A stretch of DNA of 19,946 nucleotides from assembly GCA_038136035.1 (NCBI GenBank), contig JAYPYV010000045.1, positions 1 through 19,946 of the forward strand. Direction: 5' to 3'. The translations under genes were made by a program, and so were the position numbers. Below the pieces are notes generated by a model that worked only from the letters and a program-made list of their open reading frames with translations, ran no database searches and was not told the origin of the DNA. This DNA comes from UBA9926 sp023261215 (GTDB lineage: Bacteria > Pseudomonadota > Gammaproteobacteria > Pseudomonadales > Azotimanducaceae). Positions 7,757 to 14,324 of this stretch are shown in pieces. Numbering within the stretch: the first letter of the stretch is position 1; the number at the start of each line of letters is the position of its first letter.

Positions 7757-8881
7757 TTATCGCTCATTAATCGGCAAGTAAGGCCGAATCTCAGGACCGA
7801 TGTAGTCCGCACTCGGGCGGATCAATCGGTTGTTCGACCGCTGCTCCATCACGTGCGCGGCCCAACCCGTTACGCGCGACATCACGAAAATCGGCGTGAA
7901 AATCTTGGTGGGAATCCCCATATAGTTGTAAGCGGACGCGTGGAAAAAGTCTGCATTCGGGAACAATTCCTTGGTATTCCACATGGTGTCAGCAATCGCA
8001 CAGGAAATGTCAAACAACGTCCGATCACCGTTCTCATCAGCCAATTTATCCGCCCATGCTTTGATGAGGGCGTTTCGCGGATCTGAGGTTCGGTAGATCG
8101 CATGGCCAAAGCCCATGATCACTTCCTTACGCTCGAGCATCCCAAGCACTTGCGCTTCCACTTGGTCGACTGAATCAAACTTTTCGATGAGTTCCATCGC
8201 GGCCTCGTTGGCACCCCCGTGAAGCGGTCCGCGAAGTGAACCAATGGCGCCAGTAACGCACGAGTACATGTCGCTCAAGGTGGCGGCACAGACACGCGCA
8301 GTGAAAGTACTGGCATTAAACTCATGCTCGGCGTACAAGATTAAAGAGCAGTTCATCACGGCTCGGTGCACGTCGCTTGGCGTATCATCCAGCAACATCT
8401 TCAGGAAGTGCCCACCGATGGTGGCCTCACCCGTGTCCGTGCTGATCCGGACGCCATCATGGCTGAAGCGATACCAGTAACAGATGATCGCGGGCAGTGC
8501 AGCAAGCAATCGATCTGCCGCTTCCTGCTGCTGTGAGAAATCGTTTTCGGGCTCTAAATTACCGAGCATGGAGCACCCCGTTCGCATCACATCCATGGGA
8601 TGTGTGGATGCGGGAATCATTTCCAAAGTTTTCTTCAGATCCTCAGGTAACTCTCTGAGAGATATCAGTTTTTTGTTGTAGGCATCAAGCTCGCTTTGGG
8701 TCGGCAGCGCGCCATACAGCAGCATGTAAGCGACTTCTTCAAACTGCGCGTTCGCCGCCAAATCCTCAATGGTGTACCCACGATAGGTCAGCCCCGCACC
8801 TTCCTTGCCGACCGTGCACAATGCTGTTTCACCGGCAGACTGACCTCGCAGCCCCGCGCCACCTAATTTCTTCTCGACCAT
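7757..8881 (-). CDS. prpC: 2-methylcitrate synthase PrpC
   Basis: PrpC (374 aa) is a citrate-synthase-fold enzyme that condenses propionyl-CoA with oxaloacetate to 2-methylcitrate. The catalytic triad is visible: His221 in GPLHGGANE, His260 in MGFGHAIYRTSDPRN and Asp311 in NADFFHASAYN. The short length and the N-terminal GLRGQSAGETALCTVGKEG-type pattern fit the methylcitrate/short citrate synthase branch rather than the about 430-aa type II GltA. The prpB neighbour supports propionate use. The ribosome binding site is strong (GGAGGAG, 9 nt before ATG). It follows prpB after 178 bp on the same strand. Some citrate synthase activity cannot be excluded. Confidence 0.93.
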   Translation of the reverse strand: MVEKKLGGAGLRGQSAGETALCTVGKEGAGLTYRGYTIEDLAANAQFEEVAYMLLYGALPTQSELDAYNKKLISLRELPEDLKKTLEMIPASTHPMDVMRTGCSMLGNLEPENDFSQQQEAADRLLAALPAIICYWYRFSHDGVRISTDTGEATIGGHFLKMLLDDTPSDVHRAVMNCSLILYAEHEFNASTFTARVCAATLSDMYSCVTGAIGSLRGPLHGGANEAAMELIEKFDSVDQVEAQVLGMLERKEVIMGFGHAIYRTSDPRNALIKAWADKLADENGDRTLFDISCAIADTMWNTKELFPNADFFHASAYNYMGIPTKIFTPIFVMSRVTGWAAHVMEQRSNNRLIRPSADYIGPEIRPYLPINER

Positions 8882-8914
8882 AGCCCTGATCTCCTCCCAC
8901 GCTGTCTTGGTAAC

Positions 8915-8933
8915 GACGCTTATTTAGAGCGTC
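8915..8933 (-). repeat. Inverted repeat in the prpC leader
   Basis: GACGCT at 8915-8920 and AGCGTC at 8928-8933 are perfect inverted copies around a 7-base AT-rich loop. The element lies about 35 bp upstream of the prpC start, between prpB and prpC. No T-tract follows it on the prpC strand, so it is not a standard intrinsic terminator. It could be a 5' leader hairpin that separates prpB from prpC expression, or a dimeric operator. Confidence 0.4.
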
Positions 8934-9059
8934 TCTTTCGTATTCTGTATCTTTAATTCAGTGTCTGTCTTTGAGAACTTGCTTCGTTCAAGGCCCGCGC
9001 AGAGCACTAAGCCTGAGCGCATGACTTCCTGACCCATCCAATAGGCTGGCGAACCGCGC

Positions 9060-9950
9060 CTAATCGTTGGTGCCCGACTTGTCTTTGAAGAGCGCATCTA
9101 ATTTTTGTTCAAATTCATGGTAGCCGAGGAATTCATACAGCTCTGCGCGCGTTTGCATGGTCTCGAGCAAGCTCACCTGAGTCCCTTCTCGACGAAGCGT
9201 GGTGTAGACATTGAGCGCGGCTTGATTCATCGCACGAAAAGCGGACAGTGGGTACAGTGCCATAGCGATGCCAGCGGACCCCAGTTCCTCAGTGGTGTAA
9301 TACGGGGTTGACCCAAATTCCGTTATATTTGCCAGCACCGGAATGGATACTGCCTGCGTGACCTGCTTATACATCTCGAGGTCCGTCATTGCCTCTGCAA
9401 AGATCGCATCCGCGCCAGCTTCTTCGCAAAGCACCGCACGCTCGATCACCTCATCGAGACCGACCACAGCCAGGGCATCGGTTCGCGCCATGACCACAAA
9501 CGCGTCATCGGTCTTCGCATCCACAGAGGCCTTAATGCGATCCACCATCTCTTCGCGAGAAACGATTTCTTTATTCGGACGATGACCACAGCGCTTTTGG
9601 GCCACCTGATCTTCGATGTGCATGCCAGCGGCGCCGGCCTTGATCATATCCTTAACCGTACGCGCAATATTGAAGGCGCCTCCCCACCCTGTGTCGACAT
9701 CCACCAATAGTGGCAACGAAGATGCGCTGGTGATCCTGCGGACATCTTCCAGCACGTCATTAAGCGACGTCATCCCAAGATCAGGCAGACCAAAAGATGC
9801 GTTGGCAACGCCTGCGCCAGAAAGATAGATTGCCCTGTAGCCGGCAGATTCAGCCAGGATGGCGGTGTACGCATTGATCGTCCCAACGACCTGAAGCGGC
9901 TGCTCTTCTTTGATCGCCTGCCTAAATTTTGCGCCTGCACTCTGCGTCAT
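9060..9950 (-). CDS. prpB: 2-methylisocitrate lyase PrpB
   Basis: PrpB (296 aa; E. coli 296) cleaves 2-methylisocitrate to pyruvate and succinate, the last step of the methylcitrate cycle. It belongs to the isocitrate lyase/PEP mutase superfamily. The catalytic KRCGH loop has Cys121, the metal-binding DVDTGWGG strand has Asp84 and Asp86, and YLSGAGVANASFGLPDLG is the PrpB N-terminal block. GGAG and AGGA precede the ATG. The gene is the first of a prpB-prpC-rraA unit. The methylcitrate dehydratase (prpD or acnD/prpF), prpE and a prpR-type regulator are all absent from the window. Confidence 0.96.
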   Translation of the reverse strand: MTQSAGAKFRQAIKEEQPLQVVGTINAYTAILAESAGYRAIYLSGAGVANASFGLPDLGMTSLNDVLEDVRRITSASSLPLLVDVDTGWGGAFNIARTVKDMIKAGAAGMHIEDQVAQKRCGHRPNKEIVSREEMVDRIKASVDAKTDDAFVVMARTDALAVVGLDEVIERAVLCEEAGADAIFAEAMTDLEMYKQVTQAVSIPVLANITEFGSTPYYTTEELGSAGIAMALYPLSAFRAMNQAALNVYTTLRREGTQVSLLETMQTRAELYEFLGYHEFEQKLDALFKDKSGTND

Positions 9951-10253
9951 TAATCCTACTCCAACTCATCGGACCGACGTCTTGAACACCCATCGCCAAT
10001 CCCTTTTTCTAACTTTTGCTCAACTATTGTTCAGTTATGTGCCAACCCTAATGAGGCCGCTCCACTCGATTCATACGCGACCACTGGGTCTGCCCTTAAT
10101 CGGCAGCCACGCGCCATCAACCCCTCGCGCAGCCCCTGACGAGCCTCCCTCAACACGAGTCATTTCGTTTGATGATTAGCGCCCCTCTTTGAGCGCTCAA
10201 GACTACCACAATCCGTCTTTGATGGCCCTTGCATACAACGATTAGCCTTGTAT
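9951..10253. promoter_or_regulatory. Upstream region of prpB, gene-free
   Basis: This 303-bp gap between thrH and prpB (both minus strand) should hold the prp promoter. It contains an imperfect palindrome CTCAACTATTGTTCAG at 10019-10034 (5 of 6 arm bases pair), a perfect palindrome at 10189-10200, and a hairpin at the thrH end. A plus-strand frame at 9910-10179 overlaps the prpB start and has no coding look. I could not assign -10 or -35 boxes with confidence, and a -24-like TTGGCAC at 10045-10039 lacks the matching -12 element. Confidence 0.45.
10189..10200. repeat. Perfect 12-bp palindrome TTGAGCGCTCAA
   Basis: The sequence TTGAGCGCTCAA reads the same on both strands. It lies in the thrH-prpB gap, 239 bp upstream of the prpB ATG and 54 bp past the thrH stop. 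Its size and symmetry fit a binding site for a dimeric helix-turn-helix regulator. No regulator gene is adjacent, so its role is unknown. Confidence 0.45.
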
Positions 10254-10260
10254 TCAGGGC
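10225..10260 (-). terminator. Hairpin at the 3' end of thrH, overlapping its stop codon
   Basis: Arms AGGGC/GCCCT and TTGTAT/ATACAA (11 bp in all, with a small internal loop) enclose a 9-base loop. On the thrH strand the TGA stop lies inside the 5' arm. No run of T follows, so it is not a classic intrinsic terminator; it may be a factor-dependent end or a 3'-protecting hairpin. The base pairing itself is seen directly; the role is inferred. Confidence 0.5.
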
Positions 10261-10862
10261 GCTGATGCCGCGGCATCGATCATCGCCCGGAGCTCAGAAT
10301 AATCTTCTGTAAAAGCGAACTGAGGAAATTCTGCTTTCACGTTATCTGGTGCGCAGAACAGGAATCCTTGATCGGCGGCAGCCAGCATCGTGGTGTCATT
10401 GTAAGAGTCACCCGCTGCAAAAATCCTAAAGTTAAGCGATCTCAGAGCCTCTACCGCATGTCGCTTAGGGTCTTTCTGCCTGAGCTTATAGTCCTGAATC
10501 ACGCCCGCATCATCGATCACTAACCGATGACAGAACAAGCTTGGCCAGTCCAACTGCGCCATCAAGGGCTTGGCAAAATCGTAAAACGTGTCCGACAGGA
10601 TCACCAGTTGATAGCTCTGCCTCAAATCATCCAAAAAATCTTTTGCGCCAGGTAAGGGTGAGAGTTCACCGATCACCGATTGAATCTCATGGATGCCAAG
10701 GCCGTGGGCTTTGAGCGTCGCAAGCCGCATGCTCATGAGTTCATCATAGTCAGTGATGTCACGCGTGGTGGCTCTCAGCTTCTCGATTCCGGTTTTCTCT
10801 GCAAACGCGATCCAAATCTCAGGAATGAGCACGCCCTCTAAGTCCAAACATACGATGTCCAT
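10254..10862 (-). CDS. thrH: ThrH-type phosphoserine phosphatase / homoserine phosphotransferase
   Basis: This 202-aa HAD-superfamily protein matches ThrH of Pseudomonas aeruginosa (about 205 aa), which dephosphorylates phosphoserine and can pass the phosphate to homoserine. Motif I is CLDLEG with nucleophile Asp7 and Glu9 in place of the usual second Asp, a feature shared by phosphoserine phosphatases. Motif II Ser90 (ILSDTF), motif III Lys130 and motif IV GDSYNDTTML with Asp152 and Asp156 are intact. AAGGAG precedes the ATG at good spacing. In P. aeruginosa thrH is linked to cysH and cysB; here cysB follows on the same strand without cysH. Confidence 0.9.
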   Translation of the reverse strand: MDIVCLDLEGVLIPEIWIAFAEKTGIEKLRATTRDITDYDELMSMRLATLKAHGLGIHEIQSVIGELSPLPGAKDFLDDLRQSYQLVILSDTFYDFAKPLMAQLDWPSLFCHRLVIDDAGVIQDYKLRQKDPKRHAVEALRSLNFRIFAAGDSYNDTTMLAAADQGFLFCAPDNVKAEFPQFAFTEDYSELRAMIDAAASAP

Positions 10863-11263
10863 GCGTCTACTCCTTCCTCTGTCTTGTCGAATGGTCTATG
10901 CCGGGCGGAAACGGATCCAGGAATGAGTCGAACGCATTCCCGATCACCGATCGAATTGTCTCACATCCAGGGCGCCTGACGGCTGACCTGCCTCAGAGGG
11001 CAGATCTAAGAGGCATTTTAAAACTCGCCCACCTGTCCGCGCCCAATCTCGATCAATCTGTATCGGGATTCGCCGAAAATCGGTTTTTCCCCTTGAAGGT
11101 TAAGGCGAGATGGACGAACCCCACCGACGCCACAGCAACCGGTCGCAATCACAACCTCGCATCAGCTTCAGTTAAACCCCCTCACCCTCGCGACTCAGGA
11201 CTGAGCGCGCGTCCGAGCGACCCATGCATCAAGTCGGATGAGCCAAAAAGGAAGAATGCACCA
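10863..11263. other. 401-bp gap between cysB and thrH, no gene seen
   Basis: No frame here has protein-like character; the plus-strand frame from 10898 runs into antisense of cysB and is rich in Arg, Pro and Ser. The gap holds two inverted repeats: CTGCC/GGCAG at 10988-11003 and a longer one at 11189-11209, plus a small stem CCGA-AAA-TCGG followed by TTTTT near 11073-11090 that is too short for a confident terminator. The thrH promoter must lie at the low-coordinate end but I cannot name its boxes. In Pseudomonas this interval holds cysH. Confidence 0.5.
11189..11209. repeat. Inverted repeat downstream of cysB
   Basis: CGCG-A-CTCAG at 11189-11198 and CTGAG-CGCG at 11201-11209 are inverted copies with one bulged A, giving up to 9 paired bases around a very short loop. 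It lies about 55-75 bp past the cysB stop. No T-run follows on either strand, so a factor-dependent transcript end or a protein site are both possible. Confidence 0.4.
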
Positions 11264-12238
11264 TCATCGAAGGGGCAAAGACTCAGATTTGAAAAACTGA
11301 TCGATGGCTTTTTGGTCGGGCAGCGCAAGCGCGGCTTCCACCTTCTCTCTGGTCAAATGCGGCGCAAAGAGTTCAATGAAGTCAAACATGTAGCCACGAA
11401 GAAACGAGCCTCGACGGCAACCGACCATGGTCACTGAGGGTTCGAATAAGTGATCAGCGTCCAGCGCCACGAGGTCTGCGTCTGCCACGGGGTCGTGCGC
11501 CATGCGCGCGACGATCCCAATACCCAATCCAAGGCGCACGTAGGTTTTAATCACATCCGCATCGGTGGCGGTGAAAACGACCTTAGGTTCGAGCCCTGCC
11601 GCGTGGAATGCCTCATCGAGCTTCGAGCGGCCGGTGAAGCCAAACACATACGTTACGATTCCAAAAGCCGCCACATCTTGCAATGTGAGGCGCTGGACTT
11701 TCACCAAGGGGTGGTCCTTGGGGACTAAAATACAACGATTCCACCGGTAACAAGGCAACATGACCAAGTCGCCAAAATGCTCGAGCGCCTCGGTTGCAAT
11801 GGCAAAGTCCGCCTTGCCCTCGGAGGCAAACTCCGCAATTTGCATGGGCGAGCCCTGATGCATGTGCAAAGAGACATCCGGGTAGCGCCTGATAAAGGTG
11901 TCGATCACGGGGGGCAACGCGTATCGCGCCTGCGTGTGGGTCGTTGCCAGACTCAATTCGCCCTGTTGCTCATCTCGAAATTCATCAGCAACCCGTTTAA
12001 TACTGCTGACTTGATTTAATATCTCGCCTGCTTTTTCAATCACTTGCGCGCCCGCAGGCGTGATGTGCGACAGGTGTTTGCCAGTCCGAGTAAAAATCTG
12101 AATCCCCAGTTCGTCCTCAAGCAGGCGGATTTGCTTGCTGATCCCGGGCTGGGAGGTGTGAAGGCTCTGTGCAGTCTCCGAAACATTGAGGCCGTGGCGA
12201 GCCACCTCCCACACATATTTGAGCTGTTGAAGTTTCAT
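11264..12238 (-). CDS. cysB: LysR-family regulator CysB
   Basis: CysB (324 aa, same length as E. coli CysB) is the transcriptional activator of sulfate uptake and cysteine synthesis; it responds to O-acetyl- or N-acetylserine and is antagonised by sulfide and thiosulfate. Residues 1-60 form the LysR winged helix-turn-helix (MKLQQLKYVWEVARHGLNVS, then TSQPGISKQIRLLEDELG). The ligand pocket TTHTQARYALP has Thr100, Thr102 and Gln103 at the same numbers as E. coli. The effector domain runs to the C-terminus. AAGGGGGT precedes the ATG. CysB typically represses itself, and repeats around its promoter (12259-12288) may be its own sites. It could be named Cbl in some genomes, but the overall pattern favours CysB. 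Confidence 0.95.
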   Translation of the reverse strand: MKLQQLKYVWEVARHGLNVSETAQSLHTSQPGISKQIRLLEDELGIQIFTRTGKHLSHITPAGAQVIEKAGEILNQVSSIKRVADEFRDEQQGELSLATTHTQARYALPPVIDTFIRRYPDVSLHMHQGSPMQIAEFASEGKADFAIATEALEHFGDLVMLPCYRWNRCILVPKDHPLVKVQRLTLQDVAAFGIVTYVFGFTGRSKLDEAFHAAGLEPKVVFTATDADVIKTYVRLGLGIGIVARMAHDPVADADLVALDADHLFEPSVTMVGCRRGSFLRGYMFDFIELFAPHLTREKVEAALALPDQKAIDQFFKSESLPLR

Positions 12239-12258
12239 GGTGACCCCCTTTTGACCCG

Positions 12259-12288
12259 CCGATTATACCCCGATCGAATAACCGATTA
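12259..12288 (-). promoter_or_regulatory. cysB promoter with three CCGAT repeats
   Basis: On the minus strand a perfect TATAAT lies at 12267-12262, 23 bp before the cysB ATG, leaving a leader of about 17 nt that includes the ribosome binding site. No good -35 box is found 16-18 bp upstream (the bases are ACTAAT). Three direct copies of CCGAT on the plus strand start at 12259, 12270 and 12282; the outer two extend to CCGATTA. Spacings of 11 and 12 bp place them on about one face of the helix across -10 and -35, as expected for an autoregulatory site. Confidence 0.5.
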
Positions 12289-12352
12289 GTATTTTCAGCA
12301 TCAATGGAATAAAGGCGCTATCTCAATCCCGCCCTCGGAGCGTTCACCTCAG

Positions 12353-12562
12353 TCAATGGAAGAGACTGCGTACCACCTGGCCGTTCAAATCAAGCACCTG
12401 CACCTGAACAAAACGATCATCGACTCTCGCGCGGTTGCTATTGGGGGACGTCAAGATGAGTAGCTTATTGATCGCTGAATTGGCTTCGAAGCCAACAACG
12501 GCTCGATTCGATAGGGCCGTAAGGACGTAGCCTCTAAGAGCCAAAGTGGCTTGATGACGCAT
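12353..12562 (-). CDS. Possible small hypothetical protein or gene remnant
   Basis: A 69-codon frame with an ATG start ends in a hydrophobic, strand-like stretch (RVDDRFVQVQVLDLNGQVV then RSLFH). The frame stays open 12 codons upstream of the ATG, then meets TGA, and the same frame further upstream has two stops in quick succession, as in a decayed gene. No ribosome binding site is evident and I recognise no family. The tail is protein-like, so it is listed, but chance is a fair explanation. Confidence 0.22.
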   Translation of the reverse strand: MRHQATLALRGYVLTALSNRAVVGFEANSAINKLLILTSPNSNRARVDDRFVQVQVLDLNGQVVRSLFH

Positions 12563-12682
12563 GGGCGCGAGTGATTCTCGCCGGCCGACTGAGTCGCCTC
12601 AGAATGGGATTTGAACCAGGACAAGTGATCAAGACCACCTCGATCCTACAGCGCACCAGGCCAACGTCCTCACCCTAGAAGG

Positions 12683-13579
12683 CTAATGCGGATTCATCAC
12701 ACCGTGATTGACGTGGCCCGTCACCACTTCACGACTGGCCAAATGGCAGTGCTCGGCCTGATCATCAAAGAAAATGTCGGCACCGTAAGCGCTCAAGAAC
12801 TGGGTCTTATCTTTGCCTCCCAAGAAAAGCGATTCGTCAATCCGAATCCCCCAAGTCCTGAGCGTTTTGATCACCCGCTCATGAGAGGGTGAAGATCGAG
12901 CCGTCACCAGCGCAGTTCGTATCGGACACACATCGCCCTCGAAGCGCTGCTGGATATGATGAAGTTGGTCAAGAAACGCCTTGAACGGACCCGGGCTTAG
13001 GGGTTGATCCGCCGCTCGTCGTTCATTCTCAGCAAACGCTTCGAGGCCTTCAGCTTGAAAAATTTGCTCAGCTTCATCTGAGAACAACACCGCATCCCCG
13101 TCGAAAGCGAATTTGACCGGTCCCTCTGGGTTAGATGGCTTGTGGCTCACGAGCACCGTGGCTGCGGCCACGCCGTGATCTAGCGCATCAACCACATCCA
13201 GAGGGTTCGTCGACAAAAACAATTGGCATTGGAAGGGCCGCATGTATCGGTAAGGCGCTGCGCCGCCCGTGAAGGCCGCTCGAATGATGGGCAGCGCATA
13301 ATCCTGGATGGAGTTAAACACTCGAAGTCCTGTATCGGCGCTGTTTCGTGAGAGCAAAATGACTTCGACGGGCACCTCGCCCTCAGCATCTAACTGCAGC
13401 AACTTTTTGATTAAAGGAAACGCCGCGCCCGGCACCAGCGTCTCTTTTTCTCTCGCGCGCTGGAAGGCGCCATAAGCAGCCAGACCTTCTTGCCGAAAGA
13501 CACGGTCTGCATCTCGAAGATCAAAGAGTGCACTGCTCGAGATCGCAATCCGTAATAAGGGCTGAGTGTCTATCGTCAT
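12683..13579 (-). CDS. 5'-nucleotidase of the cytosolic cN-I type (PF06189-like)
   Basis: This 298-aa protein resembles the bacterial relatives of cytosolic 5'-nucleotidase I, which release inorganic phosphate from nucleoside monophosphates. Recognisable blocks are RIAISSSALFDL near the N-terminus, EVILLSRNSADTGLRVFNSI (residues 72-91), AAFTGGAAPYRYM, and the acidic FAFDGDAVLFSDE motif with Asp160 and Asp162 (a DGD-type HAD motif). DIFFDDQAEHC near the C-terminus supplies further acidic residues. The ATG at 13579 gives the family start; a TTG seven codons earlier is an alternative. It is divergent from the vWA gene, 49 bp apart. The preferred nucleotide cannot be read from the sequence. Confidence 0.85.
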   Translation of the reverse strand: MTIDTQPLLRIAISSSALFDLRDADRVFRQEGLAAYGAFQRAREKETLVPGAAFPLIKKLLQLDAEGEVPVEVILLSRNSADTGLRVFNSIQDYALPIIRAAFTGGAAPYRYMRPFQCQLFLSTNPLDVVDALDHGVAAATVLVSHKPSNPEGPVKFAFDGDAVLFSDEAEQIFQAEGLEAFAENERRAADQPLSPGPFKAFLDQLHHIQQRFEGDVCPIRTALVTARSSPSHERVIKTLRTWGIRIDESLFLGGKDKTQFLSAYGADIFFDDQAEHCHLASREVVTGHVNHGVMNPH

Positions 13580-13590
13580 TCCAGTTAAAA

Positions 13591-13628
13591 TTTCACCCAA
13601 TTAGAAAAGGCTATATGCTACTGACACC
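13591..13628 (+). promoter_or_regulatory. Predicted promoter of the vWA gene, possibly leaderless
   Basis: A good -10 box TATGCT lies at 13614-13619. Seventeen bases upstream is TTTCAC (13591-13596), a poor -35 box. Transcription starting 7-10 bases after the -10 box would begin at or just before the ATG at 13629, and no ribosome binding site is visible before that ATG. This fits a leaderless mRNA. It rests on pattern reading only. Confidence 0.4.
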
Positions 13629-14321
13629 ATGAGCAACCAGTCTCTCACGCCAGCGCAGCGCGCAGGTGACATCAAAGCGTTCCTCGAGCAGGTCGACCGG
13701 CTGCCCGTCCGCGGTCAGGCGACGGGCAACCGCCTCATTCTGAGTTTGGACGCCACTGCATCCAGAGAGCCCACCTGGGATCAGGCCTGCTACTTACAAA
13801 GCGAGTTGTTTGAGGTGCTGGCACCGGATCAGCGCTTGGCCATACAACTCTGCTTCTATCGCGGTTTCAGGGAGCTCAAACACAGCGGCTTCTGCCAAAC
13901 CAGCGAGGCATTGCACCGTTTGATGCAGGGGGTGCGCTGTGTGGGAGGCCACACACAAATCAAGCGATTGCTGAATCATGGCCTGGCAGTGCACCGCGAA
14001 ACACCCCTCAAGGGATTAATTTTTATTGGTGACGCGGTCGAAGAATCCATCGATGACCTGTGTCACCTGGCCGGCGAGTGCGGGTTGCGGCAACTCCCGT
14101 TATTTCTCTTTCAGGAAGGATTCGACCCCGGCGCGGAGCGGGCATTTAAGAGCATGGCCCAACTCTCAAACGGCGCTTATGCCACCTTTGATCTTCACCA
14201 TATTCAGTCGCTCAAGGATGCCTTCCGTGGCATTGCGACTTACGCAACCCAAGGCCGAAAGGAACTCGCAAAACTTGCCAAACAAAGCCCCAGCGCCGCC
14301 GCCCTGCTCGAGCAGCTATAA
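13629..14321 (+). CDS. vWA-domain-like protein
   Basis: The protein is 230 aa, cytoplasmic by appearance, with no signal peptide or membrane segment. RLILSLDATASREPTWDQA carries a MIDAS-like metal site D41-x-T-x-S45; Thr109 in GGHTQIKRLL and Asp135 in GLIFIGDAVEES take the places of the other two metal-site residues. Such proteins bind partners through a metal ion. From memory, homologues in alphaproteobacteria have the same layout (DATASRxPTWD, YYRGF, HEG-DP) and are encoded near J-domain proteins. The next gene starts 3 bp later, so the two are very probably co-expressed. No function is established for the family that I know of. Confidence 0.78.
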   Translation: MSNQSLTPAQRAGDIKAFLEQVDRLPVRGQATGNRLILSLDATASREPTWDQACYLQSELFEVLAPDQRLAIQLCFYRGFRELKHSGFCQTSEALHRLMQGVRCVGGHTQIKRLLNHGLAVHRETPLKGLIFIGDAVEESIDDLCHLAGECGLRQLPLFLFQEGFDPGAERAFKSMAQLSNGAYATFDLHHIQSLKDAFRGIATYATQGRKELAKLAKQSPSAAALLEQL

Positions 14322-14324
14322 CGT

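Larger units (their letters stand above)
12239..12682. other. 444-bp region without a secure gene
   Basis: Apart from the cysB promoter at its left end and one short minus-strand frame (12353-12562), nothing here looks like a gene. Between 12563 and 12682 each minus-strand frame is broken by stops. A GGTTCAAATCC stretch at about 12618-12608 on the minus strand resembles a tRNA T-loop, but the stems around it do not pair. The stretch may be an eroded gene. Confidence 0.4.

Noticed and set aside
10025..10045. Sigma54-like promoter upstream of prpB (TTGGCAC on the minus strand)
   Set aside because: The -24 part looks right and PrpR/sigma54 control is known in enteric bacteria, but the -12 GC is missing at the required spacing.
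9910..10179. 89-codon plus-strand frame over the prpB start
   Set aside because: It overlaps prpB antisense and has no ribosome binding site or family resemblance.
11073..11090. Intrinsic terminator CCGA-AAA-TCGG plus TTTTT on the plus strand
   Set aside because: The T-run is good, but the stem is only 4 bp and no plus-strand gene ends nearby.
10898..11437. 179-codon plus-strand frame between thrH and cysB
   Set aside because: Its second half is antisense to the firmly identified cysB, and its composition is not protein-like.
12580..12665. tRNA-like element on the minus strand (GGTTCAAATCC T-loop)
   Set aside because: Only two of five T-stem pairs form, the acceptor arms do not match and no D-arm is seen. 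tRNAscan-SE would settle it.
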